This document shows positions 1 to 12,034 of a DNA stretch of 64,000 bases, piece by piece. Source of the stretch: Paraescarpia echinospica (Eukaryota > Annelida > Polychaeta > Sabellida > Siboglinidae); the NCBI GenBank assembly GCA_020002185.1, contig JAHLWY010000225.1, positions 1-64,000 on the forward strand, given 5' to 3'. The translations under genes were made by a program, and so were the position numbers. Within the stretch, counting starts at the first letter, position 1. Each line of letters starts with the position of its first letter. The notes beneath the pieces are model-generated. The model ran no database searches. It was not told where the DNA came from and saw nothing but the letters and a program-made list of their open reading frames with translations.

Positions 1-690
1 AAATGATCGAGCTGCAGCACGTCACCAAGGACGGCACAGTGTTGCGGGAACTCGAAAAGGCAATCAAGACAGGGTGGCCAGCCGAGAGTACCGGCAATTA
101 AGTACTAAAGCCGTACTTCCAGTTCAAAGACGAACTGTTTGTTTAAGATGGCATGATCTTCAAGGGCGACATGCTAATAATCTACCGTAGGATGGGAGCG
201 AGACTAGTGCATCTAATACACCAGGACACATTGTTGTAGAAGGACGCCTGCGCAGGGCGCGCGAGGTCGTCTATTGGCCCTGTATGAACCACTTCAGCAT
301 TACAACGCACGTCGACCGGAACAGTAACGCGAGAAGTTGCAAACGCACGAGTTCCCCAATCTGCCATTGTTAAAGGTTGCAACGGACTTGTTTGAGCTCG
401 ACGGACAGCATTATGTCATACTGGTAGACTGCTACAGTAACGTCTTCGAAATCAATGAGCTGAAGAAAACCATGACAGAGGCTGTTATCAAAGCTATGCC
501 GCCATATTTCGTGCGTCACGGGGTTCCTTAGATTTTGATCAGCGGGAACACTTCACAATATCGATCACAGGAATGTGCGCACAGAACATCAAACAGCACG
601 CACTACCCGCAAAGCATTGGGAAAGATGAGAACGCTGTGAAAACAGCTAAATCTTTGCGCAAGAAGGTCAAACTAGATAGATGTGATCCA
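1..690 (+). pseudogene. LTR-retrotransposon integrase fragment
   Basis: The open part is 337-531, where ATDLFELDGQHYVILVDCYS matches the start of a retroviral-type integrase core (first catalytic Asp plus the VDCYSN strand). Upstream, 1-336 in shifting frames still resembles the RNase H/integrase linker and the HHCC region. After a TAG at 529-531 the frame continues into text resembling the second catalytic block, but the usual DNG is degraded to GNT. It is most like Ty3/gypsy-type pol. The window starts inside it, so its 5' part lies outside. There are several stops and no visible LTR. Family level is fairly sure; clade is uncertain. Confidence 0.6.
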
Positions 691-702
691 CTGAATCCAA
701 TG

Positions 703-3700
703 TCACGCCGGACCAGCACGCCATACTACAGTTGCCAACAAGATACCGTCTGTTGTTGCTGGGTTTGCGTATCCATTTCCGCACGTTGCAGCCTTGATGG
801 ATTGTCTATAGACAACTATTTCGTTTGCCAGTCTCCCCATTCGCCATACGTCTGCTCCCATCCACTCCTCTATGTCCTTCTCCCATTGTCTCCTAGGTCT
901 TACTCTGCTTCTGCTGCCTTCCACTTTTCCTTCCATTATTAGTATCTCTAGACAATGATGCTGTTTCGCATGGCCGAAATAACTTAGTTTTAGTTTCTTT
1001 ACAAAGGTCAATGAAGTCCCGGGTATAACACCAAGCTCATCTGCGATGGATTCGTTAGTTCTTCGTTCAGTCCACCAAACTCGTAATATCGTTGTATAAC
1101 ACTTGTTTTTAAATGCGTGTATATGTTTAGTAATGTTCTTATTAAGAGTCCGGGTTTCGCATCCATAAGTAGCAGTTGGAAATATGCAGAATCGGATAAT
1201 TCGTAGTTTCACACCTTTGTTCGTTGCTTTCCACAGCTTCTTCATCTCCGTCAACTTGTACTCGCCATTACAAACCTCCACTTGATCTCTTTCGTCCCAT
1301 CTCCATCCGCTTCTATCAGTGACCCCAGATATTCAAAACTTTCCATTCATTCTATTCCCTCGCCATCTACTGTGACTTCTGATGGTTCTCGACATCCCTT
1401 CACATCCATAATCTTAGTCATCTTTACGTTTAGTTTCAATCCATTCATCTCGCTGTGCTCTTTAACAGTAGTTATCAGTTTATGTAATCATTCTTGTGTG
1501 TCGGATAGTAAAGCTGTGTCATCGGCATATCTCAATTCATATATCTCCTGTCCGTTCACTTTCAATCCATTAAAATAATTGCTTCTTGTGTCAGGCTCGA
1601 CTTCTCTCATGATATTCTCTGGGTATAGACTGAATAGGTGTGGGGGGGGGGCAAAATGCACCCTGTCTCACTCCCTTGCCGACTGCGAACCAATATGTGG
1701 TAGCACACTCTAATCTCACTGCAGACTGCTGTCTAACATATACATTTTTGATAAGTGATGTCATTTTCTGGTCAAATCCCATGTGTGTCAAGGTTTTCCA
1801 GAGTTGTTGATGATTAACATTATCAAAAGCTTTTGAATAATCTATGAAACATATCCTAAGTTCATGGTTGAATTCTCTGTATTTTTAAATTAACATATTC
1901 AGGTTGAAAATGTGATGTCTTGTTCCTCTTCCAATACGAAAACCGGCTTGTGTTCTGTTGACTTCACATTCTAATTTGTTGTGATTCTCTTAATTATGAT
2001 TTTTAGCATAATTTTGATCGCATGGCTGATGAGGGAGATAGTCCTGTAGTTTAAGCATTCTTGTATGTCACCTTTTTGGTATTGGTATAAGGATGGCTCG
2101 TTTCCAGTCCATGGGCCACATTCCACGTTTCCATATTTTCTTGCATAGTGTGATATAGATATCCACGAACGCCACTTGTTCTTATTAGCTCTGCAGTGAT
2201 GTCATAAGTGCCAGGTGAGTTTCCGTCTTTTCGACTTTTTATTACCTACTCCACCTCTGAACGGAAAGGCTCAAGTTCATCGTCTGGTTCTATCCACTCC
2301 CTGCATTCATCCATGTCTACCTGTTCTATTTCTTCTTTCTTAAACATGCTTTCAAATCAATGCTTCCATCTTTCAAGTATGTCATTGCTTTCTGTCAGAG
2401 TCATTCCAGTTTCATCTTTAATAACGCCAAGTCTAGGTTTGAACGACTGTGTCATAGACTTGATTTCCTCGAATATACTGCGACTATCATTCCTTCTGAT
2501 ACATAGTTCTATCTTTTCACATTTCTTCTCTAGATATTTCTTCTTGTCTTCCTTACACATTCGTTTAATCATCTTGCACTTTTCTCTGTATTTCTCATGA
2601 TAATTCTCACTCATTTCTTTGTTCTTCTTTAACTCTTTCCTTTCTTCATTCATTTGCAGTGTATCTTTGCTTATCCATGACTGTTTCTGCCTCCTCCTTT
2701 TAGTGATGTGTTTGTCAGCTGATTCCATAATGGTGTTCCTAATTTCTACTGGCAATTCCTCTGGTTCTTTCTCTTCAGCCACTGTCTGTAATACTTCCTG
2801 ACCTCTACTCGATATCCTTTTGTGATCATGTCACGCCTCACTATCTCTTTCCCTCTCTTCGTCTTTCTTAATTTTATCGCAATCTTGGCGCTTAGCAATT
2901 CATGGTCAGAGTCACAATCGGCTCCTGGTAATGTCTTTGCATTAAACACAGACGTCCGCCATCATTTTGGTATCAGCATAAAGTCGATTTGATTGCTGTT
3001 CCGACCATCTGGTGTTGTCCCAGTGAACACTATTCTTTGATGTTGTTTGAATAAGGTATTAGTTCTCATCTGTTCATTCTCTATGATAAACTCAATAAGT
3101 CTATCTCCTCTCCCATTTATCTCGCCTAGTCCATATTTCCCGATATTTCCATTCTCTTCTTCGTTTTGACACCTGCCAACTTTTGCATTGAAATCGCCCA
3201 TCAGTACTACCATGACTCTTCTGTTTACCTCGTCCACTGTTCGTTGCAGTGTATCATGAAACGTTTCTATTACATCGTCGTCTGCAGTGCTCGTTGGTGC
3301 ATACATTTGAATACATGTTATATTCGTGGGTTTTGCTCGTATTCGTATGGTAATAATTCTATCGTTGACGGGATTGTATCCTAATAGTGAATTTTCAGTT
3401 TTCTTTGACATATAGAACGCAACACCACTCATCCCTGGTTAAGTTGCTCGTGAGTATACAAACTTTCCTCCTGAATCCGGGCGAAAGTGTCCTTGTCAGG
3501 TCAACCTGTGTTCCGCAATCCCTATATTATATCTACCCCATATCTTTCTGCTTCCGATGTTACCATTCGTAGTGTCCCATGACTCGTTTTTCTGATGTTC
3601 CATGTTGCCACATGGATTTTCCATTTTAGTTTTTTGCTGCTGGTTTTACCTCCCGCACAGTCAGGCATACTACTGTCATTAGCTCTGGCGTTACTTCGAA

Positions 3701-3794
3701 CATCTCCAAGCTCTTCCCCAGTATGTGTCGTTCTATCCAGCCTGGGGAGCTCACGACTAGGACCTCTCTTGCTGTCTGTATTCTCCATCAAGGT
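703..3794 (-). mobile_element. RTE-type non-LTR retrotransposon, decayed
   Basis: Reading leftwards, 3794-2962 encodes an apurinic-type endonuclease: a VATWNIRK start at about 3600, MYAPTSTADDD, and LMGDFNAKVG at about 3190. A linker with charged helices follows (2782-2357), then reverse transcriptase with YADDTALLSD near 1500-1530, and a C-terminal tail with RRQWEKDIEEWMG near 850. Domain order and motifs match RTE-like elements often mis-annotated as craniofacial development protein 2-like. At least five frameshifts or stops split it, so it cannot encode the full polyprotein. A small G run at 1643-1651 sits inside the RT. Confidence 0.8.
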
Positions 3795-3959
3795 TTCTTG
3801 GGCTAATACAGCGGTAGTTGCCCATTGCTTTCCGCTGGTTTGTGTATGGTTAGCTCCATTATTCCTTGACTAAAAAAATTTGCACCACAGGACAGCGGGT
3901 CACTGGTCCTTCCACATGCGTCTTGGTAGGTATCTTCTCAGCTAACAAAATTACGTTGC

Positions 3960-4255
3960 AGCAACGTTGCCATTACGTTACACTTTGGTTGTGGCAACGT
4001 TCAAATGGATAGTCCCTGTTACGTTGCCAAAACGTTTCATCAACACGTTATGCATAACATTCCCACAACCTTCCAACAACATTCCCACAACCTTCCATCA
4101 ACATTCCTACAACATTCCCACAACCTTCCAGCAACATGCCCACAACCTTCCTACTACATTCTCACAACCTTCCTACAACATTCCCACAGCCTTCCAGCAA
4201 CATGCCCACAACCTTCCTACAACATTCCCACAACCTTCCCACAACATGAAGGGGT
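3960..4255. repeat. Short-period C/A-rich tandem repeat
   Basis: Degenerate tandem copies built from CAACATTCCCACAACCTTCC-like blocks, about 11 to 22 bases each, beginning at variants of CAACGTTGCCATTACG. Both overlapping reading frames through it (about 100 codons each) consist of repeated NIPTTFQQH/HSHNLP units and are repeat artefacts, not genes. A TATAAAATG follows at 4257-4265 but no gene can be tied to it. Confidence 0.75.
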
Positions 4256-4385
4256 CTATAAAATGATGTCAATAAGAACCGAATACAAAGTTTGTTCTCT
4301 GCAGCTGCATTCTGAAACAGGATCACAAAGTGTCCATAGATTAGCGGGAGTTAGTACTAATTTTCTAAATTTTCAACTTTATTAG

Positions 4386-6600
4386 CTCAAAAACTTTAAT
4401 AATGGCTAATCTCGACCGAACACCCAGACATTGTTTCTTTCATACTAAACTGGACAGTGTGTTTGCAAATTTGATTATTGAACAGAAGCTAGGGTATGTT
4501 TATTTATACTGTTTTCTCATGTCCATGTGATGGTATTAGGTGTAGTGGACTGCATGACTCGTCCAGCGCATCCAAGCTGACAGCGAGGATATAGGCTTAG
4601 CTTTCAGTTTGTAGCAACACTTATACATGAAGTCTATCGCAGTACACAATGGCAGGAACGTGTTGTGTTCTGCCACTGGGGGAAATTGTAACTCAAAATG
4701 CGAATCTTGCATTGGTGATTTTAGCTTATAACCGCACGTATGTTATTGTCCAAAAAAATGTTTATTTTCATCGATGGGTTTATTGATCAGAGCTTGATCA
4801 AATTGAAAAATTAGCAACAGGAAGATGTTGTTTAAAACCGTGCAACTGGTTGAAACCAGTTGCAGGAGATTCGATAAACGCAAGCCGTTGGTTTATTGAA
4901 TCAGAGGTAGTCTGGCAATTTATATGTAGGGGACGCCATGTTTAGACCAAGCAGACTAGTGCTCGGAGATGATGAAAGGGTTTATGTGAACAGGAATTAA
5001 GGATTAATTCCGGGAAATAATTCTGTTCCACCAACGTATAAACCAAAAACTTGCCGAGCATATGACCGGATGATTTGGGATTATCTAGGTTTCCTGAGAT
5101 ACTTATGGAGGAGGAAAACTTCGCTGATATAGTTTACTGAATGAACGACATCGGGAAGGAATTGGAATTGTAGTAAACTCGGTTCATGTAGTTACACATT
5201 CTTATACGAGTATGTCTCGATGCTCAAGTAGACAGTGTTTATTGGGCTGGGTGATGGTGCAGTTCTCCCAGTCTCAACAGTTGTTCTATATTGAGATCAG
5301 CATACTACGTTGAACGAGGAATAGCCTGTACACCGGGTGCACTATTCTAATATACTGTCACGCTCTCTGCAAGCTCGCTTGACAGTCCCACCTCTCCAGT
5401 TCGCACGTCGACAATGGCAGTTCAGCACAACGCAGACCAGTGAAGGTCAGCCTCCACTACGACTACGTCTTTCTTAGACGTGGGTGTTGGTACTTCATGC
5501 ACCTTTAACTAACGGTGTTGGCATTTTAATATTTTTGTGCATGTTGTAACATTGGGTTTAGGTTAACTGTGCGTTCTATACCTACAAGCCTGTATTGTAT
5601 GTTGTTCCTGTGAACGTTCGTAAATTAATCAGTGTTCTTTAACTTCTCGATGTTGCCGCTAGGCTAGCGAGCATTTCCAGGAAGGCAGTAGTTGCCATTT
5701 TGTACGCTATGTTTGTTTTGCGTAACCTAAATCCGTGTTGATGCAGTCATATTAATTACTTGCGATGTTACTAGCATATATAACTCTCTATAGCACATAT
5801 GCTTGGATTTAGATGTTTACGGTAAATGTTTACATCGCGGTATATGCTTTGTCTGCTAAGTGTCATGATATTGTCTGTTATGTTAGCCATGATCTTCCTT
5901 TATGTCTGTTGATTTATTGTAGTTGAGTCGGGGTCTCAACTGATAAGTGCCGGAGGGATGTAAAGGTTTAGACCGAATGGCACCGGTGTTATAATTGGAA
6001 TAGTTGGTAGAAACTTATTCATAGAATGTCGTACGTGGCTAGGAAAACACTGAACGATATTGGGAAATAGCTTGCTTCCATAAAGATTGTCGGGATAGCC
6101 GATCTGAATAAACACTGTCAGTAGAGAAGCGAAGAGTCAACGACTAATATATCATTTGTATGGTGGCTAGGGAAACATTGAGCGGTCAGCTGTAAAATGA
6201 TTGCCTGGATAGCCGGTTTGAATAATTACTGTCAGTAGATACTACAAATTGAAGCATTTTAGTTCCGCCCGGATTAGTGCTCCCAATTAATAGCTGCCGG
6301 ACAATTGGCACCGGAATCAGTTAAGGTTGCACATATTTCATTGCAGGAGATCATTGTTTGTCAGTACTGTTCTATGTCAGATAACTGCTTGTCCGCCAGC
6401 GTGTTGATTGTTGAGTAATGTTGGACATTGATGCCCGTGGGACATAGATGATTATCTGTAGACGGTATAAAAGGAGACAGAACTATATAGTTGGGGAGAT
6501 CTCTTTCTTGTTGCTAGATGTCATGCTGTTGTACGTTGTGCAATTAAGGCCTATGCTATAGGTCGAGTTTGAACTTCTGCCATTTTTAATTTCAGACTTC
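4386..6600. other. Region without a recognised gene; one imperfect duplication
   Basis: No reading frame over about 60 codons and no protein motif that I recognise. An imperfect direct duplication of about 90 bases lies at 6031-6123 and 6159-6241, both containing GGCTAG-GAAACA-TGA and ending in ACTGTCAGTAGA. A TATAAAAGG at 6469-6477 precedes the small open frame at 6655. This may be an LTR or leader of a mobile element, but no matching second copy is seen here. Confidence 0.35.
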
Positions 6601-6654
6601 GTTAGTCCTGACTAGCGAGAATCCTGAACGAAGTAGGGAGGACACCTAGTTGCG

Positions 6655-6990
6655 ATGTCTTGTACAATACGGCATCGCGGTCGCCGGTCATATATATCGG
6701 CGCAACAGACAGCAGTTCAGGGCAACCAAGAGTTGGCGCCACTCGGGACTGCAGCTGATGACCTGACCCCAGGCGAGGGAGTGCCCATGCCTCCAGCACC
6801 GATCTCCTACCCGACCGGTCAACGCCAAACAGCTGTTGTTAACATTCTGATATCGCCATGTCATCGCGCGAACACGCCGCAAGCGACAACGAACGATATG
6901 CCGAAGCGTGACGAACCATGTGCAAGACGCATGACACTGCGTAACCACGACGGCTTATTAATGAAACGTGAATCCCTAAACTGTGAATAA
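6655..6990 (+). CDS. Hypothetical open frame, 111 codons
   Basis: Starts at ATG 6655 and ends with tandem TAA stops at 6988 and 6991. The product is Pro/Ala/Arg-rich without transmembrane segments or a known motif. It lies about 180 bases downstream of a TATAAAAGG (6469-6477) and is followed by AATAATAAAAAG, which could serve for polyadenylation. The arrangement (TATA box, short frame, G run at 7050-7059, tandem repeat) could be a fragment of an LTR element gag region. It may equally be a chance frame. Confidence 0.2.
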   Translation: MSCTIRHRGRRSYISAQQTAVQGNQELAPLGTAADDLTPGEGVPMPPAPISYPTGQRQTAVVNILISPCHRANTPQATTNDMPKRDEPCARRMTLRNHDGLLMKRESLNCE

Positions 6991-7130
6991 TAAAATAATA
7001 AAAAGGGACGTCAAGAGACTGTCATGAGATACCCCAGCTGATCCCACCGGGGGGGGGGGTATTTGGACTCGATGCATTGCATCAACTTTTGAACTCAAGT
7101 CAATACCCACATGGATAGCAACTTAGTAGA

Positions 7131-7215
7131 TAGAGTAGTGGGCGCTGCCGTTGTATAGAGTAGTGGACGCTGCCGTTGTATAGAGTAGTGGGCGCTGCCG
7201 TTGTATAGAGTAGTG
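7131..7215. repeat. 25-bp tandem repeat, three and a half copies
   Basis: Unit TAGAGTAGTGGGCGCTGCCG followed by TTGTA, three nearly identical copies (one with GGACG in place of GGGCG), then a broken fourth. It lies between the G run at 7050-7059 and a segment with an AATAAA at 7271-7276. Confidence 0.8.
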
Positions 7216-7359
7216 AACCAGTGTAGGCTAGGGTTAGATTAGTGCGCACGTGTAGCTAGATAGTTGCGTAATAAACATATATGATAATTACGTTTTGTTT
7301 ATTATATTTTTCAGCTATATGCAAGCAATACCGCTACAAATATTTACTAAATGTATGAA

Positions 7360-7860
7360 AACAAACTACATCATTACATGTATTAAAGCATCATGACGTG
7401 TTCGCAAATACTCGTTGTTTGTTTACCGATAGGCCCTAGTCATGATAGAGTTGATTTGTCAAATTATATTCGTCTTGCTATGCTATTTTTATATGAGGGT
7501 ACACATAATCGTTATTCTGTCTGCGTCTACTCCATGTTGTCAAGTCCATGACGCAGGGGTCGTTTTGTTGAAGTATTCGCCACGCTCTCGTGGTTCCTGC
7601 GATTGTTAGGTTTCGTATTAAGAGCACATTACGATTTACGCTTCGAACGACTGATTTACTTCATACACTCCGTGAGAATATTGACATATATGGGGTACTG
7701 TTCATTTGTTTTCGCCGTCGCGCCGATTTAACTTCAGCTTCTTCTAACAATGACCGGGACACATTCCAAAGGTGTAGGAGTGCACTATCGGGGAAACATT
7801 CAAAGAAAGGTCTAGGGAAACGCCAAATTTCAATGGTCTAGGGGACACGTCCCCTCAGGC
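7360..7860 (-). repeat. Dispersed repeat, inverted copy of the 43.3-43.9 kb segment
   Basis: Read on the minus strand, this segment matches 43320-43880, 52500-52830 and 58840-58960. Shared landmarks are the GTGCCCC/GTGTCCCC boxes, TATGGACTTGACAACA followed by AGTAGACGCAGACAG, and CGAATACTTCAACAAA. Mismatches and indels are frequent, so the copies are old. No coding capacity is seen. Confidence 0.6.
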
Positions 7861-7986
7861 TCATAGATGATCACATATCATATGTTAATACATTAACCAC
7901 ACAGGCAATCCACAGTAATATCCAAGTAGATGGAGTGACCAAATTAATATAAAATAAGGTATCGAGAGCATACATGTACGGACTCA

Positions 7987-7987
<1 letters not shown>

Positions 7988-8020
<33 letters not shown>

Positions 8021-8112
8021 GACCACGATGAAAGAAAAAACATGCTCAAAACTGCATACATGATAATATCTATATATATATATATATATATACGATGATA
8101 TATATATATATG
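7988..8112. repeat. (TA)n-rich microsatellites
   Basis: Two runs of alternating TA/TATG at 7988-8022 and 8073-8112. The surrounding text is itself duplicated: AAACTGCATACATGATA occurs just after the first run and again near 8268. Peptides made only of Tyr/Ile through here are artefacts. Confidence 0.85.
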
Positions 8113-8555
8113 CTGTATGCAAAATTTTTGCTTGACTTTTTTACTATATGGTAACATCTGCAGACATTTTACTGATACTAATGTACTGGTCATATTATTC
8201 TCCATACTATTATACAGACATGTATATATGGCATAGAAAAGAACATGATCAAAGAAAAATGATGCTAAAAACTGCATACATGATATATTATTATTAACAT
8301 GCACACACAATCACTCTTCTACCTGACACAATACGCGTCGTACATCAATTACAAACATTGAGTAATACGTAAAACAGTGGATTGCGCTTTGCAGAAATTG
8401 GAAAGACTTCCGATGAGAGTGATTTGTTTGTATTAATTTAAGGGGTGTAAATGATGCAGCAGAAATAGGAGCAGACTCCATCCGAGCTAAAATGTAAAAT
8501 TACGTTGATTACGTTTGATGGTAACTACAGGTTTCCCATTGCATACACTAGTACG

Positions 8556-8834
8556 TCATTTGCTATGATGCGTTTTTGTCACAGTTTTTTGTATTTCTGG
8601 ACTACTGGAGTTCCAGTCGGTAATTGTGCGTGGGAAGAAAGTATATTTGAAAACAACAGTTCTAATTGATGGCGGAATGACGTGGTGACGAATGTTTGAT
8701 CTGGTATGGCGAGTAGACAGGTTAAGATAGTGGCGATAGGCGAACTGACAACGATTTGGTTGTGTAGCGCTTAATGGAAGGCCAGAAATCTTGCTACTTT
8801 CCTTTTGTTCACGAGCGTTTAGTGCAGTTAACAT
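8556..8834 (-). pseudogene. LINE reverse transcriptase C-terminal fragment
   Basis: The frame contains RHTRSNIRHHVIPPSIRTVV followed by a block with FFPRTITDWNS. This fits the conserved C-terminus of CR1/jockey-type reverse transcriptases, where a helix rich in R-H-TR is followed by the SFFPRTI-DWN block. Nothing upstream is preserved, consistent with a 5'-truncated copy inserted in the minus direction. Confidence 0.6.
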
Positions 8835-9035
8835 CCTAATGGCACTAGATTCTTTTGAATAACCGTTAAATACAGCCTGGACGCCGTTCCAGGTGCGCGC
8901 TGCATTTCTTGTTCATCGACTGTCGTGGACATGAGTTTCCGCAAAATGTACACGTTTTACAGTCTACATGCATCTTTTCTTCTTTTTCTGTGCTTCATTA
9001 TATTGGGGAAAACCTTATTTCCGGGTAATATTCAT

Positions 9036-9250
9036 ATCGCTGGCGGCGACTACCCGTAGCGCCGCGATTACCGTAAAATTGACATTGTGTTGACGCGACG
9101 CTACATCAATTAGCTTCATGGCAATTCGTACAGTGATACTATCGTTACTGTGTGCGTAGAGTCATTGTATAAAGATAAAGCTATTCACATGGACTCCGTG
9201 TGCGCGTGTAACGGTAACCGCGAGACTACGGGTAGTCGCTGCCGGTGATG
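9036..9250. repeat. Short element with GC-rich inverted ends
   Basis: GCGACTACCCGTAG at about 9047 pairs with CTACGGGTAGTCGC at about 9228, with further pairing into GCCGCGATTACCGT against ACGGTAACCGCG. The ends form an inverted repeat of about 35 bases enclosing some 140 bases, the look of a small MITE or a cruciform-forming site. No coding content. Confidence 0.45.
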
Positions 9251-10147
9251 TCGAGTTTTGCTTGAATTCGTTTTCTGAATGTTGATTTGTCATGGGAAGG
9301 TATGATAATTGTTTACGTAACCTAATAAATGTATATGTACGTAAGATACGTGAGGAGAAGTTTGGTACTGAAGGTTGTAATTTTCATGGTTAGGTCCGAA
9401 AATAAAAGATCGCCGAAGTTGTTTTTAGCTAATGTCTTCTGTTATTTGTGTTGCTTTCGTTACATCCTCGTTGTGGGGCGCAGCGGCGTATAAGTTACAG
9501 CAACGAACTCTCGTTCGATAAATTATGAATTAGAATCGTTTTTATTCAGTTTCGAACGATGGACGAGAACATTCACTACATGTAGTTGCTGTTCTGTTAG
9601 CTTTATAAATGAGTACACCGTTATAGACAGTGGTGGATATTTGTTTACGAATTTCGTTTGTGCTGTAATTGCAGCGTAGCTGTGTACTTCCTAGAGAAGT
9701 CGACATGATGCTCGATTGGACAGATCTACTATGGATTCACGTGTGTAGCGCTTCGAACATTCACGAGGACTGGACACAACGCTATATAAGAACTTAACTA
9801 TACTTTTTATTGTGGCAAACCATTGCCAGTGGGATAAGGAGAAGTTGCAATACGTTTCACACTGTAGTTCTTACTGCAGGATTCAACACATCTGAATAGG
9901 GGCCGGTTTTCAGTGGCCTTTTTGCGCGTACGAATGCTTAGTGAAGCGAAACCCTGTCTTAAATGTCGTTTGATTTCGAACGCAAGACGTTCTCTGCGAC
10001 GTTCTGGACGAGAACGGGATGACGTATATAGCGGTCATAACTTACTGTAGTTGCTACGTAGTTTCATTGCTTTGTAAAACGTTTGCCTAACATTGCTAGC
10101 TACCGCTGCACTTGTGGGTTTCACTTCACGGCACCAAATTAACCGAA

Positions 10148-10238
10148 ATGGCACAGACACATTCTACCGAGACGGCAATGTTCGAATATCTCCTTAAGAA
10201 TACCGCAGTCAGCTTGCTTACAGACGACCAGATTGCAG
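10148..10238 (+). CDS. EF-hand (calmodulin-like) gene, exon 1
   Basis: ATG at 10148 opens 30 codons ending in LLTDDQIA, the lead-in to the first EF-hand of calmodulin-family proteins (LTEEQIAE in calmodulin). The exon ends at a GCAG/GTACGG donor and leaves one base of a split codon. The next exon begins with two bases that complete it as Asp, giving DIRKVF across the junction. Phase agreement with two further exons makes this one of the few host-gene candidates in the window. The conserved block is short, so the start is inferred. Confidence 0.6.
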
Positions 10239-10469
10239 GTACGGACGCTTGTGTGGGACGAATCTCATGAACGTATCTGCGTACTGCGTACTGCGTACTG
10301 CATACTGCTTATATGAATACAGGCATTATGACTGATTGATTTGTATCATGTCTGTGGCATACCGAAAAAAGCCTAAGTTGCAGTCCATGATCACTATGTT
10401 GTGTACCGCTTTCTTCTACTTTGTCACATTTACATTAATTTTTTCATCTTTGTTTTAATAATAATAATA

Positions 10470-10515
10470 CTAGTACTACTACTACTGCTGCTGCTACTAC
10501 TACCACTACAAATAT

Positions 10516-10569
<54 letters not shown>

Positions 10570-10575
10570 AAATAC
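10470..10575. repeat. (CTA)n trinucleotide microsatellite in an intron
   Basis: About 30 near-perfect ACT/CTA triplets, interrupted by CTG and ACAAAT, in the first intron of the EF-hand gene. It reads as a poly-Leu frame, which is not a gene. Confidence 0.9.
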
Positions 10576-10763
10576 TAATAATAATGGAGAAACAAATCCA
10601 AATTATTAAGCGTTGTCAATGTCTTGTACACAGCAAAATTCGTCTACAAATGGGTGGGATTACTAAGCAGCTAAGGAGGAGATGCTATGCTTTCATCTTT
10701 GGAACATCCATTTCAACTGTTTTCTCTTTAGTATTTTCCTCGTTGTATACCTTTGTGAGCCAG

Positions 10764-10913
10764 ATATCCGGAAGGTGTTCATGATCTTCGACCAACAAGT
10801 GACCCTGACGATCCCTATTGACTGTGTACCCTTGGCTCTGCGCGCTCTTGGACGGTTACCGACAGAAGCACAGACGTAGAAGATTCTTGACGAGTTCGGG
10901 GACACGGCACTAG
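10764..10913 (+). pseudogene. EF-hand gene, exon 2, with in-frame TAG
   Basis: Acceptor AGCCAG/AT at 10763 and donor CTAG/GTGAGG at 10914 give a 150-base exon that keeps phase 1 at both ends. It encodes VFMIFDQQ and LRALGRLPTEAQ, the first EF-hand helix-loop-helix, where calmodulin has the LRSLGQNPTEAE block. The loop lacks most calcium ligands. A TAG at 10876-10878 interrupts the frame shortly before the donor, although coding similarity (KILDEFG) resumes after it. Ending the exon earlier breaks phase with exon 3. So this is a disabled gene or a sequence error. Confidence 0.55.
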
Positions 10914-11797
10914 GTGAGGAGCTTTGAAAAAATACAGCGAACTATCGACCCGGCAGGGGAGCTAGTAATCGTCTTGACAGAATGCTGAAGTTAACCTGAG
11001 CCAGTCATCTCGTTTGCCTTTCAAGATTCGACTGTGTGGATGTGCGCAAGAGGTTACATGTCATGTTTGGGAAGTAGAAGTACTTATGTGAATAAGATGC
11101 TCATGAGAATAACCGAACGGGACATTATATTGGACATTATATTGTGATTTCCATTAATTGCGCCTTTGGTGTGTGTCGCGGGCTTGCACGGATCATGGTT
11201 ATGTCAACATGGCACGACCGACAGACAGTTCTTGGACGACGTGTAGCTGTGTAGCTGATTTAGTGAACTTCCGAACATTGCCAGGGGTAGTGTAAAAAAA
11301 TCCCTGGATTGCGATTGAGTACTATCAAATTAATTACGAAATACGCCTAAAGGAATGCGGTATAACAACACTAGAGACCAGAAGGATAAGGGAAGGTCAG
11401 ATAGAATTGCACAGATATTGAATGGTTAGTTTATAAACAAATATTGATAGTAGTATTTCATGTTAGTTATGACAGATAGAAGGCCTAGAGAACATTAAGT
11501 AACAGTAGCGAAGAAACAGGGGATTAAAAATGAATGGGAAGAGTTGCACAATACAAAACCGACGAAATACCTCAGAAGGGCAGAATACACATATATAAAA
11601 CGTTGGACTCTGGAAAAGCCAAAGCCATACACATACCCCACCCCACCTCACAAACACCTACACGCGCGCGGACACACACACATTTGATGACACACGCGTA
11701 GACGTACATACACGCATGCACGCACGCACACTCGCCCGCACGCATGACCGACATGCTTTAGCACAACAGTCACTTAAAATGAAACTGTTTTGTGCAG

Positions 11798-12034
11798 TCG
11801 ACTTCGCGCAGTTCTGCGCGTTGATATAACGAGATCGATGGGGCATGCTGGGATCGGAGGAAGAGCTCCGGTCGAGCATTGTGAATGGTTTCGATCCGCG
11901 ACACACGGGCCGGCTCAACAAGAAGTGGTTCATTTACCAGATGACGACCATTGGAGACAAACTGACGCAACAGGAAGTCAACGAAATGCTCTTTCACTTT
12001 GACATTGACGGCGAGGGTGAAATCGAATACGAAG
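11798..12034 (+). pseudogene. EF-hand gene, exon 3, with in-frame TAA
   Basis: Acceptor TTTTGTGCAG/TC at 11797 starts a frame in phase with exon 2. DFAQFCALI closes one EF-hand; a second hand, GFDPRHTGRL, follows; and a third, FDIDGEGEIEYE, has all the spacing of a calcium loop (Asp 1, Asp 3, Gly 6, Ile 8, Glu 12). The exon ends at GAAG/GTAAGA. A TAA at 11827-11829 lies between the first and second blocks. With the TAG of exon 2 this makes two independent lesions, so a pseudogene is the simplest reading. No fourth-hand exon was found downstream. Confidence 0.6.

Noticed and set aside
4005..4385. His/Pro/Thr-rich proteins of 99 and 126 codons
   Set aside because: Two frames of the same tandem repeat.
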